This document shows positions 17,453-25,292 of a stretch of DNA of 64,000 nt, in pieces. Origin of the DNA: Gaetbulibacter_B jejuensis (GTDB lineage: Bacteria > Bacteroidota > Bacteroidia > Flavobacteriales > Flavobacteriaceae); assembly GCF_039524015.1 (NCBI RefSeq), contig NZ_BAAAGF010000001.1:806001-870000 (forward strand), in the 5' to 3' direction. Every line of letters starts with the position of its first letter. Position 1 is the stretch's first letter. A program made the translations under genes and the position numbers. The notes under the pieces are model-generated. The model was given only the letters and a program-made list of their open reading frames with translations. It made no database searches and had not been told where the DNA came from.

Positions 17453-18215
17453 AGTTGCATTAATAACAGGAAGTACAAGCGGTATTGGTTTAGGTATAGC
17501 GAGGCATTTTGCTGAAAATCAATATAATATTATGTTTCACGGTTTAGAAACAAATGGATTAGAGATAGCAACTCAAATTGGAGCTAAAAATAATGTTGAA
17601 GTAGCGTTTTCCAATGCTAATCTCATGCATTCCAATCAAGTTGAGAAATTAGTAGAACAAACCTATAACACTTTTGGAAGAATAGATGTTTTAATAAATA
17701 ATGCTGGCATACAGTATGTTTCACCAATTGATAAGTTTCCTAACGAAAAATATGAAGCTATTATTGCTCTTAATATGAATGCGTCATTTTATGCCTCTAA
17801 AGCAGCTTGGAAATACATGAAAGCACAAAGTTTCGGAAGAATAATAAATATTTCTTCGGTTCATGGATTACGAGCTTCCGAATATAAGACGGCTTATGTA
17901 ACTGCAAAACATGGTGTAATAGGAATGACAAAAGTATTAGGTCTAGAAGGAGCTCCATATAATATAACTTGTAATGCTATTTGTCCAGGTTATGTACGTA
18001 CACCGCTTGTTGAAAAACAAATACCAGATCAGGCGAAATCTCATAACATGTCTGAAGAGGATGTCATAACCAAAGTCATGCTAAAAAAACAAGCGGTAAA
18101 GTCTTTTGTTCCAATTGAAGCTTTGGCAGATATGGCTTTACTGTTATCAAAAGAATCATCATCAACTATTACAGGAACTGAATTCGTTCTTGATGGAGGA
18201 TGGACAGCGCAGTAA
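17445..18215 (+). CDS. bdhA: (R)-3-hydroxybutyrate dehydrogenase (SDR family)
   Basis: 256 aa, the usual length. NAD-binding TGSTSGIGLGIA (about 8-19), NNAGIQYVSPIDKFP, catalytic Ser/Tyr/Lys in ISSVHGLRASEYKTAYVTAKHG, CNAICPGYVRTPLVEKQIPD and the terminal GGWTAQ. NAGIQYVSPI, SVHGLRAS, GYVRTPLVEKQIPDQAKSH and GGWTAQ are characteristic of D-beta-hydroxybutyrate dehydrogenases and separate it from FabG-type reductases. It interconverts (R)-3-hydroxybutyrate and acetoacetate with NAD in the cytosol. Its 5' end overlaps the cytosolic hydrolase gene. No phaC/phaZ-type polymer genes are visible, so a role in using external hydroxybutyrate is more likely than storage-granule turnover. Confidence 0.93.
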   Translation: MNRVALITGSTSGIGLGIARHFAENQYNIMFHGLETNGLEIATQIGAKNNVEVAFSNANLMHSNQVEKLVEQTYNTFGRIDVLINNAGIQYVSPIDKFPNEKYEAIIALNMNASFYASKAAWKYMKAQSFGRIINISSVHGLRASEYKTAYVTAKHGVIGMTKVLGLEGAPYNITCNAICPGYVRTPLVEKQIPDQAKSHNMSEEDVITKVMLKKQAVKSFVPIEALADMALLLSKESSSTITGTEFVLDGGWTAQ

Positions 18216-18247
18216 AAAGATTATTTGAATTGGTTTAATTTTAAGTG

Positions 18248-18296
18248 AAGCCACCTGGAAAGCAATTGGTAAGATGACGTTTTTCAGTTGGCTTTT
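18248..18296. terminator. Possible bidirectional terminator between bdhA and GH2
   Basis: Long imperfect hairpin: AAGCCAcCTGGAAA on the left and TTTTCAGtTGGCTT on the right with an 18-19 nt loop, followed by T. It lies in the 79-bp gap between the convergent genes and touches the GH2 stop codon. Confidence 0.55.
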
Positions 18297-20733
18297 ATAG
18301 TATTGATTTTAACTGAACACTAGAAGATTCTAATCCTTCACCTGAAACGGTAAGCGTAATATCTCCTGCTTCCTTTGTGGATTGTACCAAAACAACAAGC
18401 TTTCCACTAAATAGTTTCATGGTTGGTAAATGAAACTGCTCCAATGAGGTAGCATTTCCATTACAAGCTGCTCGATACCTTCCATTGCCTGTTACTTCAA
18501 ATTTTAACTGATTAGTTGCTGTAGGACAAGGAATCCCATTTTCATCCACAACTGAAACGGTTACAAAAGCAAGATCTTCGCCATTGGCTTTTATAGGTGT
18601 AGTGTTAGGTTCTAAAATTAGTTGATGCGGTTTACCTGAAGTTTTAATCTCTTTTTCAGCAGTTGGATTTCCGTTGTCATCTAGTGCTACTACTTTTAAA
18701 GTTCCAGGTTCGTATTTTACGTCCATCCACATTAAGCGATAGCGATGTTGCGGTGAACTATTATTTTTGGTTTGAATACCCAAACTTTTTCCGTTCAAAA
18801 ATAATTCAGCGCTGTTGTAATTGGTATAAACAAAAACAGGTGTTGTTACGCCTTCGCGACCTTCCCAATTCCAATGTGGTAAGATGTGTAAGGTTTCGTC
18901 TTTGGTATTCCATCTGCTTCGGTACAAATAGTAACGGTCTTTTGGTAAGCCTGCTAAATCATTAATTCCAAAATACGAACTACGTGATGGCCACACTTCG
19001 TCATAAGGTGTTGGTTCACCTAAATAATCAAAACCAGTCCAAACAAATTCGCCTAAAACCCAAGGTTTGTCGTCTTGTAATATAAAATCGTCTTCTGGAA
19101 GGTTAGACCAGCTGCAATATTCCAAATCATAAGAAGAAGATTGGTAATCGTCATGTTGCACCATACTGCCTTTTTCAACAGGAAAATGGTAAATACCACG
19201 AGAACTTACGGTTGAAGCTGTTTCTGAACCTAGAATAAACCCTTGCGGAAAACGCTCGTAAGCTTCTTCATATAAATGCACACGATAGTTTAGTCCTGGA
19301 ATATCCATAATAGCACCAAACCCAGACTCCATAACCGCTTTTACTTGGTCCATACCTACAGTAACAGGTCGTGTTGGATCCTCACGATGAAAAATGTCCT
19401 GTAGCCATTTAGCTCGTTTTACACCTTCGCTTCCCCATTGGTCTGGTACTTCATTTCCAGAACTCCACATGACAATAGAAGGATGATTTCTTGTAGCGCG
19501 CACTAAATTGACCACGTCTTTTTCAGCATAATCATCAAAATAGAGGTTGTAACCATTTTCTACTTTTGGTTTTTTCCATTCGTCAAAGCTTTCGGCTAAA
19601 AATAGAAATCCCATTTCGTCACACAATTCCAGTTGTTCAAAAGATGGCATATTGTGGGAACTCCTAATAGCATTTGCTCCCATATCTTTTAATATTTCTA
19701 ACTGACGTCTTAAAGCTGAGGTGTTGACTGCTGTTCCTAAAGGGCCTAAGTCATGATGTAAACAAACTCCTTTAAACTTGGTTGGCTTTCCGTTAAGAGA
19801 AAAACCAGTATTTCGGTCGTAGTTGATGTCACGAATACCAAATTTGGTAGTGACTTCATCCTTTAAAGTATTACCCACATACAATTTTGAAATAGCTTTG
19901 TATAAATAAGGATTTTCAGTATCCCACAGTTTTGGGTTTTTTACGGCAATGTTTTGTTCGAATTGGTTACCGAAACGCGTAGTCGTTTCATTTGAAACAA
20001 CTTCATTGCCTTCGGCATCAAAAATAGTGGTAACAAGTTTTAAGTTATCTCCAGTAACGTTGGTTTTTACATTTACTTGAGCAACCTCTTCATTAATATT
20101 TGGCGTTGTAATGAAGGTTCCCCATTGGTCAATACTTTCTTGATTTTTTAAAATAACACGTACATTTCTGTATAAGCCAGCTCCAGGATACCATCTTGAA
20201 GATTTTCCTTTGTTGTTGAGTTTTACTGAAAGTGAATTGTTTGTAGATTGTACGTGTTCAGAAATATCAAAATAGAAATAGGCGTAACCATATTTCCATT
20301 CACCCACTTTTTTACCGTTTACAAACACTTCAGGTTCGCTCATAGCGCCTTCAAACAAAATCAAAACCTTTTTACTTTTATCATAATTAGGAACATCAAA
20401 GGTATTTCTGTACCAAGCTTCACCAATGTAAGGCAAAGCTCCAGTTCGTCCTGTTTTTTCTGTGGCTACTTCTTCTCCATTTTGGGTAATTGCTACTACT
20501 TGCTTGTCAATTTCTTTGTCAAACGGTCCGTAAATAGCCCAATCGTGTGGTACGGTTATGGTTTCCCAATTTGCATCGTCAAAATCAACAGAAACAGCAT
20601 CTGGAAAGCTGCCTTTTTGGAATTTCCAGCCTTCTTTTAAAGTAATAATTTCAAGAGTGGAAGACTCCTTTTTAGTTTTTGAACAGCTTAAAATTATGAT
20701 TGATAAGAAAAGAAGAAGTGCTTTAGTTTTCAT
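18295..20733 (-). CDS. GH2 beta-galactosidase lipoprotein (GalB type)
   Basis: 812 aa. Lipobox IIILSC with Cys17. The N-terminal sugar-binding jelly roll (about 25-200) and Ig-like domain (about 200-300) lead to the TIM barrel, with acid/base Glu428 in MWSSGNEVP and nucleophile Glu504 in LGSETAS; EFVWTGFDYLGEPTPY follows. The C-terminal part (about 610-812) has Ig-like domains common in Bacteroidota GH2 enzymes. The CSKTKK sequence lacks the acidic surface-export signal, so the periplasm is likely. It starts 2 bp after the GH53 stop; GH53 would cut beta-1,4-galactan and this enzyme would release galactose for galK/galT. A beta-glucuronidase activity is less likely in this context. Confidence 0.88.
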   Translation of the reverse strand: MKTKALLLFLSIIILSCSKTKKESSTLEIITLKEGWKFQKGSFPDAVSVDFDDANWETITVPHDWAIYGPFDKEIDKQVVAITQNGEEVATEKTGRTGALPYIGEAWYRNTFDVPNYDKSKKVLILFEGAMSEPEVFVNGKKVGEWKYGYAYFYFDISEHVQSTNNSLSVKLNNKGKSSRWYPGAGLYRNVRVILKNQESIDQWGTFITTPNINEEVAQVNVKTNVTGDNLKLVTTIFDAEGNEVVSNETTTRFGNQFEQNIAVKNPKLWDTENPYLYKAISKLYVGNTLKDEVTTKFGIRDINYDRNTGFSLNGKPTKFKGVCLHHDLGPLGTAVNTSALRRQLEILKDMGANAIRSSHNMPSFEQLELCDEMGFLFLAESFDEWKKPKVENGYNLYFDDYAEKDVVNLVRATRNHPSIVMWSSGNEVPDQWGSEGVKRAKWLQDIFHREDPTRPVTVGMDQVKAVMESGFGAIMDIPGLNYRVHLYEEAYERFPQGFILGSETASTVSSRGIYHFPVEKGSMVQHDDYQSSSYDLEYCSWSNLPEDDFILQDDKPWVLGEFVWTGFDYLGEPTPYDEVWPSRSSYFGINDLAGLPKDRYYLYRSRWNTKDETLHILPHWNWEGREGVTTPVFVYTNYNSAELFLNGKSLGIQTKNNSSPQHRYRLMWMDVKYEPGTLKVVALDDNGNPTAEKEIKTSGKPHQLILEPNTTPIKANGEDLAFVTVSVVDENGIPCPTATNQLKFEVTGNGRYRAACNGNATSLEQFHLPTMKLFSGKLVVLVQSTKEAGDITLTVSGEGLESSSVQLKSIL

Positions 20734-20735
20734 GT

Positions 20736-21893
20736 TTAATTGCCTTGTGAACCGTTATAAAATTGCATGCCTAAAGTAGCTTGATAATTATGATCAAAAA
20801 GTGTAGCGTTGTCCCAATGAGAACCTTGAGCCCATTGCGTGGAGCAGCTAGTAGAAACCCAAGCAGGTTCCCAATACACAATACCTTCTCCACCTGCATT
20901 TTCTACGATGCTTTGGAGTTGATTTAAATACCCTAATTGACCTTGTTGAGTAGCAGGATAACTAGAAACTAAAGCGTCGTTTCCAAGAATGTTATTGGCA
21001 CTATCGGCATTTACCATTGTAAACGGATAAGCAGTTTCTACAATCATTAGGCGTTTGTTGTAGGTGTTGATTAATGTGCTTAGGGCAGAACCCACGTTGC
21101 TTAAATTGTAATCGCTCCATATTGGATAATAGGAAAGCCCAATCCAGTCATAATCACTTACACCTGCATTGGTTGCTTGTTCAAACCACCACAAACCATT
21201 TTCAGGTTGAGCAATGTGAAGCATGATTTCAATGTCTTTGTTTTTGGCAATAGAAATATCCCTAACTGCTTCAATGCCTTTATTTATCAAATGCGAATTT
21301 CTAGTCCAATCTATAGGCCAAACGAGTTCACCTTGTTGTAAAATCATACCATTTATTTCATTACCTACTTGTACTATTTCTGGTAATAAGTTGTCGTTAG
21401 ATAGTGTTTCTAAAGTATCATAAGTATATTCATAGAGTAAATTACCCAAAGCTTCTGTGTTGTCGATTTCATTTATCCAAGCTGCTGGAATTTCCTGGGT
21501 ACTTGGATCTGCCCAAGTATCGGAATAATGAAAATCTAAGAGTACATCCATTCCTTTTGCTTTAGCACGTTGTATGGTTTCTTTTACATCCTGAAAATTG
21601 GAATAATTAGTCCAAGTTGGATTGTGCCATAAACGCACACGTACCAAGTTTGTTCCTGCTTCTTGAAAAATAGTAAAAGGATCTTTAGTAGCTCCGTTTG
21701 CATCTTTGTACGTAGCTCCGCAGTCTTCCATTTCGTTTACGTAAGATAAATCTGCACCATAATAAAAACTATCTTCAATAGGTGCTGCATCGTCATCAGT
21801 AGGGTCTTGACTAGTATTGTTAGTATCAGACGAACACGCTAAAGCTGAAAACAAGAGCAAATTGAGTAAGTATATAAGTTTTGTTAATTTCAT
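20736..21893 (-). CDS. GH53 endo-beta-1,4-galactanase lipoprotein
   Basis: 385 aa from ATG at 21893; a TTG nine bases upstream is in frame but would only add a few residues before a good signal peptide. Lipobox SALAC with Cys20, then an acidic linker (CSSD...PTDDDA) compatible with outer-membrane display. The GH53 barrel is clear: YYGADLSYVNEMEDCGA, VRVRLWHNP, LLDFHYSDTWADP, acid/base Glu179 in VQVGNEINGM, IGLSYYPIW and nucleophile Glu286 in LMIVETAYP. The enzyme cuts internal beta-1,4-galactosyl bonds of galactan or type I arabinogalactan. It leads the operon with GH2. No SusC/SusD pair accompanies it. Confidence 0.92.
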   Translation of the reverse strand: MKLTKLIYLLNLLLFSALACSSDTNNTSQDPTDDDAAPIEDSFYYGADLSYVNEMEDCGATYKDANGATKDPFTIFQEAGTNLVRVRLWHNPTWTNYSNFQDVKETIQRAKAKGMDVLLDFHYSDTWADPSTQEIPAAWINEIDNTEALGNLLYEYTYDTLETLSNDNLLPEIVQVGNEINGMILQQGELVWPIDWTRNSHLINKGIEAVRDISIAKNKDIEIMLHIAQPENGLWWFEQATNAGVSDYDWIGLSYYPIWSDYNLSNVGSALSTLINTYNKRLMIVETAYPFTMVNADSANNILGNDALVSSYPATQQGQLGYLNQLQSIVENAGGEGIVYWEPAWVSTSCSTQWAQGSHWDNATLFDHNYQATLGMQFYNGSQGN

Positions 21894-21975
21894 AATTATC
21901 AATCAGTTTGATGATTAAAACATTTGAAAATATTGTTGTTTGATGCGAATTTAAAAATTATTTCTTTAAAACCCT

Positions 21976-21991
21976 ACCAGTACCTACCGGT
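21976..21991. promoter_or_regulatory. Imperfect dyad, candidate operator of the galactan GntR regulator
   Basis: ACCAGTACCTACCGGT matches its reverse complement at 12 of 16 positions (half-sites ACCrGTA / TACyGGT). It also contains a 10-bp-spaced direct repeat CCTACC. It lies 5 bp upstream of the -7 box of the GntR gene and about 85 bp upstream of the GH53 start, so one bound dimer could control both directions. Confidence 0.55.
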
Positions 21992-21996
21992 TTTTA

Positions 21997-22004
21997 TATC
22001 TTTG
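21997..22004 (+). promoter_or_regulatory. -7 box of the GntR-galK-galT operon
   Basis: TATCTTTG is an exact TAnnTTTG box. Its last base is only 5 bp before the A of the ATG, so the transcript would begin at or within a base or two of the start codon (a leaderless mRNA). No -33 TTG is seen. Confidence 0.6.
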
Positions 22005-22008
22005 TCAC

Positions 22009-23007
22009 ATGAGTATTATTTCAGTTTCAGAACAAATTGGAGCGCCAAAGTATAAGCAAATTATAACTTCAATTGAAGATGGTCTAACTAGTGGGTTGCT
22101 CAAAAAAGGAGATAAGCTGCCTTCTATTAATAGCATTAGAAATAAGTTTTCATTGTCTAGAGATACTGTTTTAATGGCTTTTAATGAATTGAAAATGCGA
22201 GGAATTGTTGAGTCAGTTTCAGGTAAAGGTTATTACATAAAAAGTGAAAATATAGATGTGAAACGAAAAGTATTTCTGCTTTTTGATGAACTTAATGCGT
22301 TTAAGGAAGATTTATATAATGCTTTTTTAGAGGAATTAAATGATAACATTCAAGTAGATATTTTTTTTCATCATTTTAGTTTTGATGTTTTCCAAAAGCA
22401 TATTTATGATAGTATAGGAAATTATAATTACTATGTAATTATGCCTGCAAATATGGGTCAAACCCAAATGGTAATTGACAAACTTCCAGAAGATAAAGTT
22501 TATATTCTGGACCAAATGCCAGAAGAATTACAACACTATCCATCTATTCACCAAAATTTTGAAAATGACATTTTTAAGAGTCTAAATGACGCATTTCACT
22601 TAATTAAAAAGTATGAAAAAGTGGTGTTGTTATTTCCAAATTTAAAACAGCCTAAAGGCATGTTAAATGGTTTTCAAAAATTTAGAAAGTCTATTGATTT
22701 TCCGTGTGAAGTTATTGATTCGTTAGACAATAGAATACCTAAAAAAGGAGAAGTGTATCTAGTTTTAGACGATTATGATTTAATACTTCTGATAAAAAAA
22801 ATAAAAGAGCAACAATTAAAAACAGGAAATGATATAGGTATTATTTCATATAATGATACGCTTTTAAAAGAAGTGGTAGATGGAGGAATAACAACTATTT
22901 CAACTGATTTTAAAGCCATGGGAAAGCGATTAGCTCAAATGTTGATGAAAGAAGAAAAGCAAAATATTGAAAACCCAAATACACTTATTATAAGACATTC
23001 ATTGTAA
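22009..23007 (+). CDS. GntR-family regulator with PBP-like effector domain
   Basis: 332 aa. The N-terminal GntR winged helix covers about 10-78: KYKQIITSIEDGLTSGLLKKG, LPSINSIRNKFSLSRDTVLM and GIVESVSGKGYYI. The remaining ~250 residues resemble a LacI/periplasmic-binding-type effector domain (VFLLFDELNAFKEDLYNAFL, YNYYVIMPANM, GIISYNDTLLKEVVDGGITT), as in AraR-like regulators. It is divergent from GH53-GH2 and 14 bp upstream of galK, so control of galactan/galactose use by a galactose-related effector is the likely role. A dyad over its own promoter suggests autoregulation. Confidence 0.85.
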   Translation: MSIISVSEQIGAPKYKQIITSIEDGLTSGLLKKGDKLPSINSIRNKFSLSRDTVLMAFNELKMRGIVESVSGKGYYIKSENIDVKRKVFLLFDELNAFKEDLYNAFLEELNDNIQVDIFFHHFSFDVFQKHIYDSIGNYNYYVIMPANMGQTQMVIDKLPEDKVYILDQMPEELQHYPSIHQNFENDIFKSLNDAFHLIKKYEKVVLLFPNLKQPKGMLNGFQKFRKSIDFPCEVIDSLDNRIPKKGEVYLVLDDYDLILLIKKIKEQQLKTGNDIGIISYNDTLLKEVVDGGITTISTDFKAMGKRLAQMLMKEEKQNIENPNTLIIRHSL

Positions 23008-23021
23008 TATTTTAAACGCTA

Positions 23022-24173
23022 ATGAATCCAAAGTTAACAGCAGAAATCGTAAAAAGATTTCAAGATAAATTTAAAACTCAACCTTTAGTGTTGCATTCTC
23101 CAGGACGTATAAATTTAATTGGTGAGCATACCGATTATAACGAAGGATTTGTATTTCCTGCCGCAATAAACAAAGGTATTGTTGGAGCAATAGAAAAAGC
23201 TGAAAAACCATATTGCACTGTAATAGCTAATGATTTAGACGAGGAGTACGAATTTTCATTAAACACAATCAAGCCAATTGCTAATGGTCAATGGCGAAAT
23301 TTTGTTGTAGGTGTTGTAGGCGAATTACAAAAGAGAGGTGTAGAACTAGAACCTTTCAATTTTGTGTTTGGTGGTGATATCCCAAAAGGAGCTGGTTTGT
23401 CATCTTCAGCAGCTTTAGAAAACAGTGTGATTTTTGGGTTAAATGAATTGTTTAATCTTGGGTTGTCTAAAAAAGAAATGATTGAAATCTCACAAAAAGC
23501 TGAGCATAATTACGTTGGTGTACGATGTGGTATTATGGACCAATATGCGAGCATGTTTGGTGAAAAGGATAGAGCATTATTACTTGATTGCAGAACACTA
23601 AAAGCAAAAACATATCCATTAGAGTTTAAGGATTATCAGGTTATGCTTATCAATACCAATGTGAGTCATAATTTAGTAGATGCCGAATACAATGATCGAA
23701 GAGACGTATGCGAAAAAGTAGCAAAATTGCTAAGTGTAAATTTTTTAAGAGATGCTACTGAAGCTATGCTTAACAGTATTAAGCATCAACTTTATGAAGA
23801 CGAATATCAAAAAGCTTTATACATCATTCAAGAAAATGAACGCGTTTTGAAAGCAGGAAAAATGCTTGAAGAAAAAAATGTTTTGGGTTTTGGAAAACTG
23901 CTTTTTGAGGCGCACTATGGTGCACAACATCAATTTAAGATTAGTTGTAAAGAATTAGATTTTTTAGTTGATGAAGCTCAAAATAATCCTCATGTAATTG
24001 GAGCAAGAATGATGGGTGGAGGCTTTGGTGGTTGTACTATCAATTTTGTTAAAACTGAAGCTGTAAAGTCGTTTTCAGATGATATTTCTAAAAAATATAG
24101 AAAAACTTTTAAGAAAGAATGCTCCATCTATTTTGTCAAACTATCTCAAGGCACACATTTTACTAATAATTAA
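23022..24173 (+). CDS. galK: Galactokinase
   Basis: 383 aa, full length for the GHMP-kinase family. The galactokinase signature GRINLIGEHTDYNEGFVFP lies at about 28-46, the ATP-binding GDIPKGAGLSSSAALE at about 125-140, and the C-terminal GHMP motif ARMMGGGFGGCTI near 330. It phosphorylates alpha-D-galactose to galactose-1-phosphate in the cytosol (Leloir pathway). It lies between the GntR regulator and galT (5 bp gap), so it handles galactose released by GH53/GH2. The sugar transporter and an aldose 1-epimerase are not in this cluster. Confidence 0.96.
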   Translation: MNPKLTAEIVKRFQDKFKTQPLVLHSPGRINLIGEHTDYNEGFVFPAAINKGIVGAIEKAEKPYCTVIANDLDEEYEFSLNTIKPIANGQWRNFVVGVVGELQKRGVELEPFNFVFGGDIPKGAGLSSSAALENSVIFGLNELFNLGLSKKEMIEISQKAEHNYVGVRCGIMDQYASMFGEKDRALLLDCRTLKAKTYPLEFKDYQVMLINTNVSHNLVDAEYNDRRDVCEKVAKLLSVNFLRDATEAMLNSIKHQLYEDEYQKALYIIQENERVLKAGKMLEEKNVLGFGKLLFEAHYGAQHQFKISCKELDFLVDEAQNNPHVIGARMMGGGFGGCTINFVKTEAVKSFSDDISKKYRKTFKKECSIYFVKLSQGTHFTNN

Positions 24174-24178
24174 TAGTT

Positions 24179-25222
24179 ATGGAAAATACACAAGAATATT
24201 CACACAAACGCTTTAATCCATTAACAGGTGAATGGGTTTTGGTGTCTCCACATCGAGCAAAACGGCCTTGGCAAGGACAGGAGGAGGATGCAAATCAAGA
24301 GACAAGACCAACACATGATCCTGATTGTTATTTGTGTTCTGGAAATACAAGAGCTAATGGAGAAAAAAATCCAGATTATGAGGATGTGTTTGTGTTTGTT
24401 AATGATTTTTCGGCACTTCAAAAAAATTCTAAACAATTCTCACTCAACGACGGATTGATAAAAGCTGAAGTAGAACAAGGTATATGCAAAGTAATTTGTT
24501 TTAGCCCTGACCATTCCAAGTCCTTAGCAGATATGAATGTAAAGGATATTCAAAAAGTAATTCATACTTGGCAAAGTGAGTTTACGTCGTTAGGGAAGCA
24601 ATCTAATATTAATTATGTGCAAATTTTTGAAAATAAAGGTGCGGTAATGGGCTGTAGCAATCCGCATCCGCATGGTCAAATTTGGAGTCAATCTACTTTG
24701 CCAAATGAGGTTTCAAAAAAAGATATTCATCAAAAAACTTACTACAAGCAAAACAATAATACTTTACTACAAGATTATTTAAAACAAGAATTAAAACTTA
24801 AAGAGCGAATAGTTTTCGAAAATAGAGCATTTGTGGTTTTGGTACCTTTTTGGGCTATTTGGCCTTATGAAGCAATGATAGTGCCTAAGCAACCTCAAAA
24901 AGATATTATTGAGTTACCTAGAGAAGAAACTATTTTGTTTGCTGAAGCTATTTCGGTATTGACCAAAATTTATGATAAACTGTTTAATACCTCGTTTCCA
25001 TATTCAAGCGGAATACACCAAGCACCAACTAACAATGAAAATAATGAGCATTGGCATTGGCACATGAGTTTTTATCCGCCTTTATTACGAAGCGCAACCG
25101 TAAAAAAGTTTATGGTAGGTTATGAAATGTTTGGTATGGCACAACGCGATATTACACCAGAAACCGCTGCTCAAACACTTAAACATTTGGCAGATAATTT
25201 ATATACTGCAAAACATTTTTAG
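24179..25222 (+). CDS. galT: Galactose-1-phosphate uridylyltransferase
   Basis: 347 aa, usual length. N-terminal RFNPLTGEWVLVSPHRAKRPWQG, zinc-binding CYLCSGN, active-site NPHPHGQIWS with the nucleophilic His of the HPH triad, and C-terminal HWHWHMSFYPP. It exchanges UMP between UDP-glucose and galactose-1-phosphate to give glucose-1-phosphate and UDP-galactose. It is 5 bp downstream of galK; a strong terminator follows. UDP-galactose 4-epimerase (galE) must be encoded elsewhere. Confidence 0.96.
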   Translation: MENTQEYSHKRFNPLTGEWVLVSPHRAKRPWQGQEEDANQETRPTHDPDCYLCSGNTRANGEKNPDYEDVFVFVNDFSALQKNSKQFSLNDGLIKAEVEQGICKVICFSPDHSKSLADMNVKDIQKVIHTWQSEFTSLGKQSNINYVQIFENKGAVMGCSNPHPHGQIWSQSTLPNEVSKKDIHQKTYYKQNNNTLLQDYLKQELKLKERIVFENRAFVVLVPFWAIWPYEAMIVPKQPQKDIIELPREETILFAEAISVLTKIYDKLFNTSFPYSSGIHQAPTNNENNEHWHWHMSFYPPLLRSATVKKFMVGYEMFGMAQRDITPETAAQTLKHLADNLYTAKHF

Positions 25223-25232
25223 CATAAAAATA

Positions 25233-25263
25233 AAAAGCTTTCCAAGTTTAATGGAAAGCTTTT
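25233..25263. terminator. Bidirectional terminator between galT and the alpha-glucan operon
   Basis: Twelve-base-pair stem AAAAGCTTTCCA / TGGAAAGCTTTT with a 7-nt loop. It lies between the convergent galT and the T9SS protein gene and has A and T tracts that allow use in both directions. Confidence 0.8.
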
Positions 25264-25292
25264 AAGGCTAATTCAAATTACTATTATATCAA

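Noticed and set aside
8661..18215. Siderophore synthesis/uptake cluster
   Set aside because: A TonB receptor, AMP ligase and hydrolases could suggest it, but there are no carrier-protein, condensation or hydroxylase genes, and the dehydrogenase is a clear 3-hydroxybutyrate type.
21894..21902. TTG start nine bases upstream of the GH53 ATG
   Set aside because: The ATG at 21893 gives a standard lipoprotein signal; the extension adds nothing.
18295..25222. A classical polysaccharide utilization locus for galactan
   Set aside because: No SusC/SusD pair is present, so I call it a galactan module only.
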